A stretch of 64,000 nt of DNA from Bartonella grahamii subsp. shimonis (GTDB lineage Bacteria; Pseudomonadota; Alphaproteobacteria; Rhizobiales; Rhizobiaceae): NCBI RefSeq assembly GCF_036327415.1, contig NZ_CP123961.1, positions 1,054,001-1,118,000 on the forward strand, in the 5' to 3' direction. The translations under genes were made by a program, and so were the position numbers. Numbering within the stretch: the first letter of the stretch is position 1; the number at the start of each line of letters is the position of its first letter. The notes below the pieces were generated by a model. That model did no database searches. It was not told the origin of the DNA and saw only the letters and a list, made by a program, of their open reading frames with translations. This document shows, piece by piece, positions 10,168 to 22,522 of this stretch.

Positions 10168-12807
10168 TCAAGTGAGCAGACGGTTGATGATATCAGCGAC
10201 ATCACTTGATAATTTTGGCGCAGCAGCAATCGTTTTTAATGCAGCTTCAAGTTTTTGTTGTCGAATGGGTTCTAATTGTCGCCAAGAGCGCATCGTTGTT
10301 AATAATCGTGAAGCAAGCTGTGGATTTTTTTTGTCAATTTCCAAAATGATCTGGCAAAGAAAATGATAAGACGTTCCATCCATCCTGTTAAAGCCTGTTA
10401 GGTTGTGAGACGCAAAAACACCAATCAAGGCACGCACACGATTGGGATTATCTTTTGAAAAGAGCGGGTGTTGCATAAGTTTTTGAACATAGTCAAGTGT
10501 TGATGCTCCTGCAACCATTGCTTGAATGGAGAACCATTTATCCAAGATCAAAGGATCGTGGCGATAACGACTTTCAAAATCATTTAAGGCATTTTGTGCC
10601 TGTTCACTTTCATTAAAACGCTTTACTAACGTGGTTATACTAGCTATGCGGTCAGTCATATTATCAGCAGTTGCATATTGTGTGGCAGCACGATTTGGTT
10701 GGGCTTCGGCGATGGAGAGATAGTCTAGTATAATATTCCGCAATGCTCGTTTTCCAGCTTGTGCAGTGTTTGGTGAATAGGGTTCATGAGTCTCCATTTG
10801 CATATACACTTTTGTGAAGAGCCCTTGATGTGTATGCGCGAGCGAAGCTAAAAACTGATTGCGTACATAATGAATACGATCTGGATCAACATTTTTACCA
10901 AGCGTATGGGCAAGTTCAACTTCGCTCGGTAGATTTAAACAAAATGCACGAAACTCAGGTTCAAGACTTTCATCTGTAATGATAGCTTCAATCAATTTTA
11001 TCAAAGCAGAGGGCATACCCTCTTTTGCTTGTGTTTTATCTTGAATGCTTTGAATCAAAGCTTGCGTCACTAAATGATTAAGAGCTTGCCAGCGATTGAT
11101 GTGATTGTCATCATGTTGTGCAAGAAAAATAAGTTCGCTCTCATTGAATGGAGTTTGTAGTTTGATAGGCGCAGAGAAGTCTCTAAGCAGTGATAAAATA
11201 GGTTTTTCACGCAGACCTTTTAATGTAAACGTTTGGTTTTCTTTGGAGAGAAGCATAACATCTGATTGAATATCCACATCCGCTTCATAAGTGAGAGATT
11301 CTCCGTTGTGTCCTAAGAGTCCAAAAGCGATAGGGATAAGCATGGGCTTTTTTGTATTTTGTTGTGGAGTTGCGGGAATATGTTGCTTTGCATGAATTGT
11401 TAAAACACCATCGCTATAATGACTATCGATTTCTACATTGGGTGTTCCAGCTTGTTCATACCACAACATGAATTGAGAGAAGTCTTGACCAGATACTTCA
11501 GCAAAACAAGCGATAAAATCTTCAATTGTGCAAGCTTGTCCATCATGACGTTGAAAATAAAGATCTGTACCTTTACGAAACAGAGAGGGTCCTAAAATAG
11601 TTCGTATCATGCGAACAACTTCAGCACCTTTTTCATAAACAGTTGTGGTGTAAAAATTGTTAATTTGGCTATATTGACGAGGACGTACAGAATGAGCGAG
11701 GGGCCCAGCGTCTTCGGCAAATTGAGTAGCTTTTAATGTTTTTATATTTTGAATTCGCTGTAGGCTGCGTACATTTTGATCTGAGGAAAATTCCTGATCA
11801 CGATAAACAGTGAATCCTTCTTTTAAACAGAGTTGAAACCAATCGCGACAGGTAATACGATTACCGCTCCAATTATGGAAATATTCATGTGCAATGATAC
11901 GTTCAACATTTCTATAATCCTGATCGGTTGCTGTTTCAGGATCGACAAGAACATATTTATCATTAAAAACGTTAAGACCTTTGTTTTCCATTGCACCCAT
12001 GTTAAAGTCGGACACAGCAACAATATTGAAAACATCAAGATCATATTCGCGCCCAAAACATTGTTCATCCCAACGCATGGAACGTTTAAGAGCATCCATT
12101 GCATAAGTTGCGCGTTTGGTTTTTCCTTTTTCCACATAGATACCAAGCTCGATACGTCGTCCAGATACGGTTGTAAAATGGTCTTCTAACTTATCAAGAT
12201 CTCCACCTACTAAAGCAAAGAGATAAGATGGTTTGGGATAAGGATCTTCCCAAATGGCAAAATGGCGATTATTCTCTAAAGCTCCTGTTTCCACCAGATT
12301 ACCATTTGAAAGCAAGATTGGGATTGTTTGGGAATCTGCTTCAATTTTCACTCTATAGGTAGAAAGAACATCTGGGCGGTCGTAAAAATAGGTAATACGA
12401 CGAAAACCTTCCGATTCGCATTGTGTGCAATAAACACCATTTGAGAGATAAAGGCCCATAAGTTGGCGGTTGCTTTCAGGATTCAGTTCCGTAACCAATT
12501 TCAATGTAAAAGGAGTTGCTGGTGGCGTTGTAATTTCTAAACGTGAAGGCGTCACGTTATAAGTGTCTGGCGCTAATGACTCATCATTAATAGAAACGGA
12601 AATTAAAGTAAGATCATCACCAGAAAGAACAAGAGGTGTTAACTCTTTTGTATTGTGACGGGTCTCAATAGACAATATGGCTGTAACATAGGTTTTTGTT
12701 GGTGCCAATTGGAAGAAAAGTTGTGTTTTAGGGATGGCGTAAGGGGTTGGCTGGTAGTCTTCCAAACGATAAATAGATGTTGTTGGCTGTTCCATAGTTG
12801 TTCCCAT
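10168..12807 (-). CDS. pepN: Aminopeptidase N (M1 family zinc metallopeptidase)
   Basis: An 879-residue cytoplasmic M1 aminopeptidase that removes N-terminal residues during peptide turnover. The exopeptidase motif GAMEN is at 271-275 and the zinc site is HEYFH (307-311) with the distal Glu at about 330 in KEGFTVYRDQEF. The N-terminal saddle domain and long C-terminal helical domain are present, and the length is close to E. coli PepN (870). A second in-frame ATG four codons on (MEQPTT) has a GGAAC upstream and may be the true start. Confidence 0.96.
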   Translation of the reverse strand: MGTTMEQPTTSIYRLEDYQPTPYAIPKTQLFFQLAPTKTYVTAILSIETRHNTKELTPLVLSGDDLTLISVSINDESLAPDTYNVTPSRLEITTPPATPFTLKLVTELNPESNRQLMGLYLSNGVYCTQCESEGFRRITYFYDRPDVLSTYRVKIEADSQTIPILLSNGNLVETGALENNRHFAIWEDPYPKPSYLFALVGGDLDKLEDHFTTVSGRRIELGIYVEKGKTKRATYAMDALKRSMRWDEQCFGREYDLDVFNIVAVSDFNMGAMENKGLNVFNDKYVLVDPETATDQDYRNVERIIAHEYFHNWSGNRITCRDWFQLCLKEGFTVYRDQEFSSDQNVRSLQRIQNIKTLKATQFAEDAGPLAHSVRPRQYSQINNFYTTTVYEKGAEVVRMIRTILGPSLFRKGTDLYFQRHDGQACTIEDFIACFAEVSGQDFSQFMLWYEQAGTPNVEIDSHYSDGVLTIHAKQHIPATPQQNTKKPMLIPIAFGLLGHNGESLTYEADVDIQSDVMLLSKENQTFTLKGLREKPILSLLRDFSAPIKLQTPFNESELIFLAQHDDNHINRWQALNHLVTQALIQSIQDKTQAKEGMPSALIKLIEAIITDESLEPEFRAFCLNLPSEVELAHTLGKNVDPDRIHYVRNQFLASLAHTHQGLFTKVYMQMETHEPYSPNTAQAGKRALRNIILDYLSIAEAQPNRAATQYATADNMTDRIASITTLVKRFNESEQAQNALNDFESRYRHDPLILDKWFSIQAMVAGASTLDYVQKLMQHPLFSKDNPNRVRALIGVFASHNLTGFNRMDGTSYHFLCQIILEIDKKNPQLASRLLTTMRSWRQLEPIRQQKLEAALKTIAAAPKLSSDVADIINRLLT

Positions 12808-12864
12808 TCGTATTTTAAGAGTTAAAGAAGGTGTTTAATTTTAGAGTCAAAGAAGATTAAAGAA

Positions 12865-13704
12865 TTACAAAAGGCCATCGAGGCGATTTTTTACTTCTAA
12901 GAAGTCTATCCATGTAAGTTTTTTTTGACTAGGGGTTCGGAGAAGGTAGGCAGGGTGGAAAGTTGGCATAACAGGTATTTTTATATTATCCTCACTTTCA
13001 TAAATATGCCATTTCCCTCGTGTTCGGATAATTCCATTTTGAGATCCCGTAAGGAGCTGTGCAGCAATGCCTCCCAGTGCGATAAGTACACGAGGACGCG
13101 CTAAATAAATGTGCCGTTCAATAAAAGGGCGGCACAAGGCAACTTCTCTTGGTGTTGGTGTACGATTTCCTGGTGGACGCCAAGGAATAGTGTTGGCAAT
13201 GTAAACATTATTTCTTGTTAAGCCAATTGATGCGAGGATTTTATTAAGCAACATCCCTGCTTTTCCCACAAAAGGAATTCCTTGTATATCCTCTTCTCGT
13301 CCTGGTGCTTCGCCTATAAGCATTAGGGGGCTTCCTGCTGTTCCATCTGAAAAACAGGTATTTTTTGCTGTCAATTTTAATGAACAGCCATTAAATGCAA
13401 GGAGAGCAGACTTTAATTCATCAAGTGTTTCTGCGCTTTTTGCACTCTCTATAGCTGTAGGTTTGTTTTGTATAGCCCCAGAGTTATGCAGCGGATGATG
13501 ATCTAATTTTACGGTGGGAGATGTTTTGGGAGATGTTTGTTGATTATGAGAAATGTTTAACGTTTGTGTCGTTTTTTTCTCTAAGGAGGCAGATTGGCTA
13601 AAACGATCAATAGGGAAATCTGTCAGGACAGCATCCGCACCACTTTCTTTATAAAAGCTTAAGAGTTCTTCATAAGAAATTGAGCAAAACGTTTGATTTA
13701 ACAT
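12865..13704 (-). CDS. Uracil-DNA glycosylase, type-4-like
   Basis: This protein removes uracil from DNA, starting base-excision repair. The catalytic core has GEAPGREEDIQGIPFVGKAG (131-150), the WRPPGNRTP segment (175-183) and HPAYLLR (250-256). About 100 poorly conserved residues precede the core. Of the four cysteines that hold the iron-sulfur cluster in classic type-4 enzymes, only C107 and C191 are present; the other two positions are Phe104 and Trp175. I recall this pattern as common in alphaproteobacterial members. A start at MLNQTFCS is used; no other is clearly better. It lies just upstream of pepN, with a 57-bp gap. Confidence 0.85.
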   Translation of the reverse strand: MLNQTFCSISYEELLSFYKESGADAVLTDFPIDRFSQSASLEKKTTQTLNISHNQQTSPKTSPTVKLDHHPLHNSGAIQNKPTAIESAKSAETLDELKSALLAFNGCSLKLTAKNTCFSDGTAGSPLMLIGEAPGREEDIQGIPFVGKAGMLLNKILASIGLTRNNVYIANTIPWRPPGNRTPTPREVALCRPFIERHIYLARPRVLIALGGIAAQLLTGSQNGIIRTRGKWHIYESEDNIKIPVMPTFHPAYLLRTPSQKKLTWIDFLEVKNRLDGLL

Positions 13705-14073
13705 TTTATTTTTTCTAATGATCTAACAACTATAGATCAAACAAAATCATCCTTCAAGTTTTATCAATGTACTCGCTAGCCTTTAATGTACAAGAATGCT
13801 GATAGGATCTTCTCTTTTCACAAAAAAGGCAAATCGTAAAATGCGCGTGTTCACGATTATATACATCTTTAAATGTACAATTTGTTTAAATTACGCTATT
13901 TTAACTTTTTAAACAGACTAAGCTTTTTATAATAAAAGCATTCCCTACTGAATGCAAGTGGTATGATAACATTTTTAGTCATTATATTCTATATTTAATA
14001 ATTTTTATTAAAAATATTAAATATATGAATGAAATATATAAATATTACTTTTATATGAGAAAATACTAAGACT
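13705..14073. other. AT-rich spacer between the thi operon and udg
   Basis: About 370 bp without a coding frame, tRNA or GC-rich hairpin. It must hold both the 3' end of the thi operon transcript and the promoter for udg-pepN, but I cannot point to a clear terminator or promoter. Confidence 0.4.
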
Positions 14074-14832
14074 TTACAAATTGTTTTTACAATGGGTTAA
14101 AAGCAATGTGTGGATATATGCTTTTGCTTTTTTTATAGCTGAAATGAGAGGTTCATTTAATGCTAAATGCGCAGCAATAGCGCTGGAAAGGGTGCAACCT
14201 GTTCCTCGCATTGTTCCTGTTAAGCGTGGCGCGGAAATATTTATGACTTCAGTTTTGTCAATGAAGCTATCAATTGCAAGAGGACCCTCTGCGTGTCCCC
14301 CTTTTACTAAAATAGAGCGAGCTCCCAATGACAAAAGTTTTTTTGCTTGTTGTATTGCTTGCTTATCCTGAGATGCCAATGGACTTTGGCTAAGAAGAGC
14401 AAGTTCTTCTCTATTCGGTGTTAAAAGATCAACATGAGGAAGCAGTTTATCGATCATAGTGTCAATGATTGTTTCTGTTGTTAGTTTTCCTCCTGATGAA
14501 GCAACAAGTACGGGGTCTAAAATAACTGGGACATGGGGATAATCTTCGAGTACGTTACTGATTGCTGCTATAATTTCTTTTGTCCCCGTCATACCGATTT
14601 TTATTGCCCTTATAGGATTTTCTTCTAGGGCGGAACGCATTTGCGCAGCGACGAGGTCTCCGCGCATTGGAATGATTTCGACAACGCGATTATCATCTTG
14701 TACGTTAACACAAGTAATTGCTAAATTTGCTTTTATTTGAAAATATACAGCGGTTTCTATATCACGAACAATACCGGCACCTCCCGTTGGATCAGTGCCC
14801 GCAACAATAAGAATGGAAGGTATCAACGCCAT
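14074..14832 (-). CDS. thiD: Hydroxymethylpyrimidine/phosphomethylpyrimidine kinase
   Basis: ThiD phosphorylates HMP twice to give HMP-PP, the pyrimidine half of thiamine. The ribokinase-like fold shows GTDPTGGAGI near the N-terminus, the LDPVLVASSGG substrate loop, and GTGCTLSSAIAAHLA near the C-terminus, which forms the anion hole with the catalytic base. An upstream GTG (14853) is in frame, but the ATG at 14832 ([12 protein letters not shown]) is preferred; its ATGGCGTTGA overlaps the thiE stop by 10 nt, which fits translational coupling. Last gene of the thi operon. Confidence 0.94.
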   Translation of the reverse strand: MALIPSILIVAGTDPTGGAGIVRDIETAVYFQIKANLAITCVNVQDDNRVVEIIPMRGDLVAAQMRSALEENPIRAIKIGMTGTKEIIAAISNVLEDYPHVPVILDPVLVASSGGKLTTETIIDTMIDKLLPHVDLLTPNREELALLSQSPLASQDKQAIQQAKKLLSLGARSILVKGGHAEGPLAIDSFIDKTEVINISAPRLTGTMRGTGCTLSSAIAAHLALNEPLISAIKKAKAYIHTLLLTHCKNNL

Positions 14833-15428
14833 GTTTGTGTCACTTTTATCCACTGCTGTACACGCTCTTCAGGTTTTTTATGAAGGATAATATCAGTTAC
14901 GACAGCAGCACTATTTGCTCCTGCTTTTAAAACACCAACTGCGCGTTCTGGTGTTAAACCACCAATACCCACCAAAGGTAAAGTACCAATCCGCTTTCTC
15001 CATTGTTTGATTTTTTCTAGTCCTTGCGGCATCCATTTCATTTTTTTTAAGATTGTCGGATAAATAGGACCAAGTGCAATATACTCAGGATTAACAGAGA
15101 GCGCGATATCCAATTCATGTTCATCATGTGTACTAAGGCCAACTTTTATACCCCTTTTATGAATTGCGTGAAGATCAGCATTGCTTAAGTCTTCTTGTCC
15201 CAGATGAATAAAATTGCACTTTTCATCAATTGCTATTTCCCAATGATCATTAATAATTAATTGTGCTCCCAATTTATTGCATATGTTTTTTGCGCGCTTG
15301 ATATGTTGACGGATTACTTGTTGATTTTCATGTTTCATACGCAATTGTACGAGTTTAACTCCAAGAGGAAGCAAACGTTCAATCCAATCAGCGTTATCAA
15401 CGATGAGGTAAAATGGATCCAGTTTCAT
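14823..15428 (-). CDS. thiE: Thiamine-phosphate synthase
   Basis: ThiE joins HMP-PP and thiazole phosphate carboxylate to make thiamine phosphate. The 201-residue TIM barrel shows INDHWEIA (substrate pocket), [24 protein letters not shown] and the phosphate-binding [10 protein letters not shown]. Its ATG overlaps the thiG stop as ATGA, so it is probably translated by reinitiation. The residues just after GPIYPT (ILKKMKW) differ from the usual short TxxK turn but keep a Lys. Confidence 0.94.
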   Translation of the reverse strand: MKLDPFYLIVDNADWIERLLPLGVKLVQLRMKHENQQVIRQHIKRAKNICNKLGAQLIINDHWEIAIDEKCNFIHLGQEDLSNADLHAIHKRGIKVGLSTHDEHELDIALSVNPEYIALGPIYPTILKKMKWMPQGLEKIKQWRKRIGTLPLVGIGGLTPERAVGVLKAGANSAAVVTDIILHKKPEERVQQWIKVTQTWR

Positions 15429-16198
15429 GAAAATACTGCTTTTCCAATGACAGGCGTTGAAGGGACTGCTACATTGCGTGCTTCGATCATGCCAGCTTTA
15501 TACCCTATACGTCCTGCTTGAACAGCTTTAGAAAATGCTTCAGCCATTAAGACAGGATCACCTGCTTTAGCAACTGCAGTATTAAGAAGTACTGCATCAT
15601 AACCGAGTTCCATCGCAATGGTGGCATGTGATGGGCGTCCAATGCCGGCATCAATAACAAGAGTAGCATCAGGAAGGTAAGCACGGATAGAACGCAATCC
15701 ATCAGTATTATGAGGTCCTTTGGCAGAACCAATAGGAGCACACCAAGGCATAATAACACGGCAACCAATGTCGAAAAGTTTTTCAGCGACAATGAGATCA
15801 TCCGTTGTGTAAGCAAAAATTTTGAAACCTTCATTGTTTAAGATTTGCGCTGCTTCGATTAAGGAAAAAATATTTGGCTGTAAGGTGTCTGGGTTTCCTA
15901 TAACTTCGAGTTTAATCCAAGCTGTTTTAAAGAGATCTCTTGCTAATTGCGCTGTGGTTACGGCCTCTTTAACAGTATAACAACCAGCAGTATTAGGAAG
16001 CACTGTTACCCCAAGTTCTTGAAGAAATTGCCAAAATTGTCCACCTTGTTTTCCACCTGCAGTTTCACGGCGCAAGGAAACAGTCACAATTTCCGTATTC
16101 GATTTATGAATAGCATCACGAAGGATTGCTGGTGAAGGATATTGTGCTGTACCTAATAGAAGACGGGAAGAGAACTGTCGTCCATAAAGATTCAGCAT
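15425..16198 (-). CDS. thiG: Thiazole synthase
   Basis: ThiG makes the thiazole phosphate ring from DXP, dehydroglycine and sulfur carried by ThiS thiocarboxylate. The 257-residue barrel contains [25 protein letters not shown] (the K of this strand forms the Schiff base with DXP), [11 protein letters not shown] and [12 protein letters not shown], all family hallmarks. It lies between thiS (4-nt gap) and thiE (4-nt overlap). With thiO in the operon, dehydroglycine comes from glycine oxidation rather than from tyrosine lyase ThiH. Confidence 0.96.
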   Translation of the reverse strand: MLNLYGRQFSSRLLLGTAQYPSPAILRDAIHKSNTEIVTVSLRRETAGGKQGGQFWQFLQELGVTVLPNTAGCYTVKEAVTTAQLARDLFKTAWIKLEVIGNPDTLQPNIFSLIEAAQILNNEGFKIFAYTTDDLIVAEKLFDIGCRVIMPWCAPIGSAKGPHNTDGLRSIRAYLPDATLVIDAGIGRPSHATIAMELGYDAVLLNTAVAKAGDPVLMAEAFSKAVQAGRIGYKAGMIEARNVAVPSTPVIGKAVFS

Positions 16199-16202
16199 AA
16201 TT

Positions 16203-16400
16203 TTAGCCTCCTTGCATTGGGCTTAAAATTTCAATTTTATCTCCTTCATGCAAGGTAAATTGGCTTCGTGCATCTATGGGAACAACTTCAGCGTTAACAG
16301 CGGTTGCAAGCCAATTTCCCTCATACCCCAATTCTTCAAGCAAGAGACCGAGAGTCATAACTTCTGTTTGGACTGTTTCACCATTAACAAATATTTGCAT
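16203..16400 (-). CDS. thiS: Sulfur carrier protein ThiS
   Basis: A 65-residue ubiquitin-fold carrier ending in GG, the tail that is adenylated and thiocarboxylated before passing sulfur to ThiG. The sequence begins [12 protein letters not shown] and has the AVNAEVVP strand and [16 protein letters not shown] end expected of ThiS. It sits 3 nt after thiO and 4 nt before thiG. The adenylyltransferase (ThiF or MoeB-like) that must activate it is not in this window. Confidence 0.95.
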   Translation of the reverse strand: MQIFVNGETVQTEVMTLGLLLEELGYEGNWLATAVNAEVVPIDARSQFTLHEGDKIEILSPMQGG

Positions 16401-16403
16401 GCT

Positions 16404-19231
<2,828 letters not shown>

Positions 19232-19319
19232 TTAATGGGGATGTATTCAAATTATCAATTACGAGCATTCGGATGAATAGGAGTAGTATTGCTTTATAGC
19301 AAAGAAAATCTAATAAAGC

Positions 19320-19364
19320 TCAAGAAAATTTATTTTGAAAAATTGATACAATATCTATTCTCAT
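19320..19364 (-). other. Possible 14-codon leader peptide ahead of thiC
   Basis: MRIDIVSIFQNKFS is encoded with a strong Shine-Dalgarno sequence (GGGAGGAGG) whose AGGAGG core ends 9 nt before the ATG. It ends about 130 nt upstream of thiC. A ribosome site this strong in an otherwise empty leader is notable, but the peptide has no run of regulatory codons that would reveal an attenuation signal. It may be a relic. Confidence 0.3.
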
Positions 19365-19637
19365 ATTTGCATGCCTCCTCCCACTTAAAGTATTTTTGTT
19401 AATATGAATATGGTTGGCTTAAATATCTATATTGTCAATCATAAAAATATATTTTAAACGATTTTGGTGTGTTTTTTAAGAGTGAAAATAAATATTATGA
19501 AGTAATAAACTATGATATTGAAGCTTTTATAAACAAGCTTTTATAAACAAGAATAAAGTTAAAAACGGATTATCAAGGAAAAAGTAGATAGTTTATAGCT
19601 CTGATTGAGATTTTTTTCATATTAAAATAACCACCCA

Positions 19638-19895
19638 GAATACCATAAGATTCTCTCATGATACATCTTTTCATATAAAATCACTTCCTTGCACGTCATA
19701 AGTGGGGGCGTATGGGGCAAGATACTTGAAGAAAGAAAGCCAAATGTCATTTATGAACATTCTCAGATGCGAGGACTGTCGCAACGTGGGGACAACAAAA
19801 TGTATGATGGGTTCCAGCTTGTATCTTCAAAAGCTTAAAGATGATGATCTATAATGGCTTACTATTGTATCATTGACGTGTGCTGTCGTAAAATG
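19638..19895 (+). repeat. Dispersed decayed repeat, copy 1
   Basis: About 258 bp aligning with copies near 32.2, 33.0 and 47.75 kb. Shared blocks in order are ATTCTCTCAT, CTTGCACGTCATAAG (exact in copy 4), the CTGTCGCAAC block, TATGATGG, AAAGATG and a closing GTCGTAAAAT (GTCGCAAAAT in copy 4). It lies in the gene-poor region upstream of thiC. Short frames across it (for example MSFMNILRCEDCRNVG at 19747 onward) are not conserved between copies. Confidence 0.65.
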
Positions 19896-20523
19896 AACGG
19901 TTGGGGTATTCTATTCTTCATGGGGGGATGTTCCCATTAAGAATGCAATAAACAAAAGCGTGAAATAATACCTAATCTTTATCATTAAAAATAATATTGC
20001 CTTGAATGTTTTAAAAATCGTAAAGCTGAATTAAAAAATGATGATGAAAACGAACAAAGGTTTTTCATCTTGAAGATTCATCAACATTTTTAAATAGTTG
20101 GAAGAGAGAGGAAAGCAAAAGGATGTATCTCAGCATAGAATACTACGTAAATTCATTAATTAGTTTGCAATAAAAATGCGTGCAAAGCACAGAGTTTTAT
20201 CTTAAGACGAGGTAAAAATTCATTTTCTGAGACATAAAGCTCATTGTTTTCAAGGTAAAGTTATTCAAGAGTCATGTGATATCGTGCAACAATACTACAG
20301 ATAAGAAATCATTAATTATATACAAAAAGCTTCCTAATTATAATGAAGTGCTCTTATTGTTATAATACAACAAGAGAAAAATTGAGTAAATTTGCGTCAA
20401 AAAAATTTTAAACACTAAAATAGGTAATAAATAAAACAAACGCAAACAAAGAATTATTATGATAATGATTAACAAAGCCAAAAACCAATTTTTGAATAAG
20501 TAGGGAATTATGAGGAAGAGTAA
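19896..20523. other. Gene-poor part of the accessory island
   Basis: AT-rich DNA dense in stop codons in all frames. I see no gene, tRNA or strong hairpin. Confidence 0.45.
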
Positions 20524-20889
20524 CTAAATTCCTATTATTAGCAATGTTATAATTGGTAGGCATATAAAAGCTGCAGCTATGCAGGAAAAGATGATTGGTA
20601 TACCCCAGAGATATACAAATGTGTTAACATGAGACTCATAGATAAATTCGTTAGTGAATTCTTTATCTGTACTATCATAGCATTCTATAATCGCTTTGTA
20701 TTGTCCTATTAATATCATAAAACTCGTTATGCACATTAGGAAGGATATAAAAACAGCTTATCTTTTAGATCTTGTTAAAAAATCATATTTAGGTAATGCA
20801 ATTATACGAAATAATGAGGTAAATGCTGCAAGGAATAGAAAAGAACCTAAAATATTCTTTTTCCATTCCACTGTAACAATTTTAAGCAT
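20524..20889 (-). pseudogene. Small multi-pass membrane protein, interrupted by an in-frame TAA
   Basis: A frame starting at ATG 20889, with the Shine-Dalgarno sequence GGGGGAGG close in front, runs 43 codons (MLKIVTVEWKKNILGSFLF...), meets TAA at 20758-20760, then continues open for 77 more codons to TAG at 20524. Hydrophobic segments are at about 12-32, 45-63 and 95-120, so the undisrupted product would be a three-pass membrane protein of about 120 residues. The second part could restart at the ATG at 20736. I recognise no family. The island setting suggests phage or mobile ancestry, but that is inference. Confidence 0.5.
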
Positions 20890-20959
20890 CCTCCCCCAAT
20901 GAAAAGATTATAAACAAAAATCCTAATATACTGCATACTATAAGATCTCCAAAACTCAT
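20882..20959 (-). CDS. 25-residue hydrophobic peptide coupled to the membrane frame
   Basis: An ATG frame beginning MSFGDLIVCSILGF and ending SLGEDA, mostly one hydrophobic helix. Its stop overlaps the ATG of the next frame by 8 nt (ATGCTTAA), and that next frame's Shine-Dalgarno sequence lies inside this one, the usual sign of translational coupling. GGAG lies a few bases before its ATG, rather close. Function unknown; a single-helix small membrane protein is what can be seen. Confidence 0.35.
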   Translation of the reverse strand: MSFGDLIVCSILGFLFIIFSLGEDA

Positions 20960-21692
20960 ATCTCCATCTTTCTTTTTGAGTGTTCATTTTGTGGATTCAT
21001 TAATATAATTATATCAATACGTATTATATCTTTTGTAGACTAGAACAGATTACATTTCATTCATGTATGGTAAGATTATGTATGGCGTTATACATCTAAA
21101 AAGTCTGGAATTTCTGAGTTTTTTATTACCTAAAGAAAATGTTTCTGACATTAGAAAATATAGTGATAACTTCGAAAACAGTAAAAAATAACGCCATGTA
21201 GAGCTGGTAAAGGGCGTGTAAAGGGTGTAGCTAATAAATGATGCGTATTTTGAAGGGAAGATAAAAGTTAAAGGTGTAGAGAACACTGAAGATAAAGTCG
21301 GTAATGAGTGGAGGGGGTATTCTATTTGGAAAAACAAGCCATGGATAGTCCAATTGTCTGGCTACTTATTTAGTAAGATTTTGTAAGGCGTTTTCTTTGA
21401 TAGTTAAGGGTATAGCAAGTGTTAAATCGATGGAGCATATTTTTTGTTTGGATTGATGAGGCAGATGAGTTAGCAAAACAGTTTGGAAAGTGCTTTTTGA
21501 TATTGCCATGAATTAAGAAGAACACTAATAATTGCAAGATGTTGTTGAGAATGATTTATTGTTCTTGCAAAAAAAATATACATATAATAATATATACAAA
21601 AAGAGAGATGTGCTAAGTGCAGGAGGGGAGAAGTTAGTTACGGGGCGTTAAAAAAACAAGGATGTTGTTCATAAAGATTGGGGGAGGATGCT
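20885..21692. repeat. 16-bp inverted repeat pair, about 790 bp apart
   Basis: ATTGGGGGAGGATGCT occurs on the minus strand at 20885-20900 and on the plus strand at 21677-21692. Similarity seems to extend about 15 bp further upstream of each copy (GGATTTTTGTTTATAA against GGATGTTGTTCATAA). It may mark two diverged copies of one gene start, or an old inverted duplication. Confidence 0.45.
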
Positions 21693-21926
21693 AGGTCATT
21701 CTTTTTAATGTTTTCCGGATCGGATACAACCTTCAAGTTTGGTGAAGGTGTGCGGTATTTCTTTAGTATTTCATTTCCAGTTCAATGAAAGTGTGAAAAA
21801 ATGACCATATTGAATATATTCTCTATGGTGCATTTAGATTGAACAAAAGCTTGTTTAAAAAACATTGATGCTGATCTTGTAACACAATTTCAGGAATAAA
21901 TTGAATAAAATAGAACAAAGTATCTG
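20960..21926. other. Island DNA with gene fragments
   Basis: Holds short protein-like pieces in the plus direction. One runs KVKGVENTEDKVGNEW then RGYSIWKNKPWIVQLSGY at about 21268-21370; another runs GEDARSFFLMFSGSDTTFKF from about 21682. Each is closed off by stops and has no start. They look like decayed genes of unknown kind. A 95-codon minus-strand frame at 21050-21337 is the antisense of this material and is not accepted. Confidence 0.35.
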
Positions 21927-21986
21927 CATGCGAATAAAAACATAATCATGCGAATAAAAACATAATCATGCGAATAAAAACATAAT
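21927..21986 (+). repeat. Tandem repeat, 3 perfect copies of 20 bp
   Basis: The unit CATGCGAATAAAAACATAAT is present three times without change (21927-21946, 21947-21966, 21967-21986). There is no spacer between units, so it is not a CRISPR. It lies in non-coding island DNA about 540 bp before the tail-collar gene. Confidence 0.95.
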
Positions 21987-22401
21987 GAAGCATGCAGAGA
22001 ATTTGAAGCTAACTTTTAAAATTTTAATACAAATGATAGCCAAAAGATAGAGTTTCTTTGTTTAAATATAAAATATCGATGAGATAGATTTAAACGATTA
22101 AAAAAATAAAAAAAGATAATGTTTAAGTCAGAAACTTTCTATGTGTATGATAAATTATTACATTCAATAATGGTTATATAAAATCCATAATAAGAAAGAT
22201 TTTAAACAGTATTTATAAATTTTGCAACAAGAAGCAAAATTTGAAAAATAATTATATAATAACAGCAAAGCAACAAAACAAGATATTAAGTAACCTCAGA
22301 TGAGGTGGTTCCATTACACATTAGAAGAGAAAGCATTAATACTAATGTTATGAAAAGCATCCGGTGAATTTAGGTTATTAAATTGCAAGGAGTGAAGAGA
22401 G

Positions 22402-22503
22402 GTAAAATGTGTAAATACGGATGGCGCAGTGGTTATGATATACCAATCAACAGCGGCAGCACATTTTAGTACACAGAACGAGAAGTTGTTAGAAAAACTA
22501 TGA
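22402..22503 (+). pseudogene. C-terminal remnant of a phage-type protein
   Basis: A 33-codon open stretch (VKCVNTDGAVVMIYQSTAAA..., ending EKLLEKL) closed by TGA 20 bp before the tail-collar gene. It has no start codon in a plausible place and a stop just upstream. Its position and protein-like sequence suggest the 3' end of the gene that once preceded the tail-collar gene in a prophage tail operon. I do not recognise the family. Confidence 0.4.
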
Positions 22504-22522
22504 AAATAATGGGGGATTTAGA

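Noticed and set aside
19346..19390. TPP riboswitch upstream of thiC
   Set aside because: Only a faint partial match to the first half of the aptamer; the conserved CCTGATCTGG and CCAGCG parts are absent.
21050..21337. 95-codon minus-strand frame in the island
   Set aside because: Low-complexity S/T/F/L/Y sequence, antisense to plus-strand fragments that look more protein-like.
21927..21986. Possible CRISPR array
   Set aside because: Units follow each other without spacers, so it is a simple tandem repeat. No cas gene in the window.
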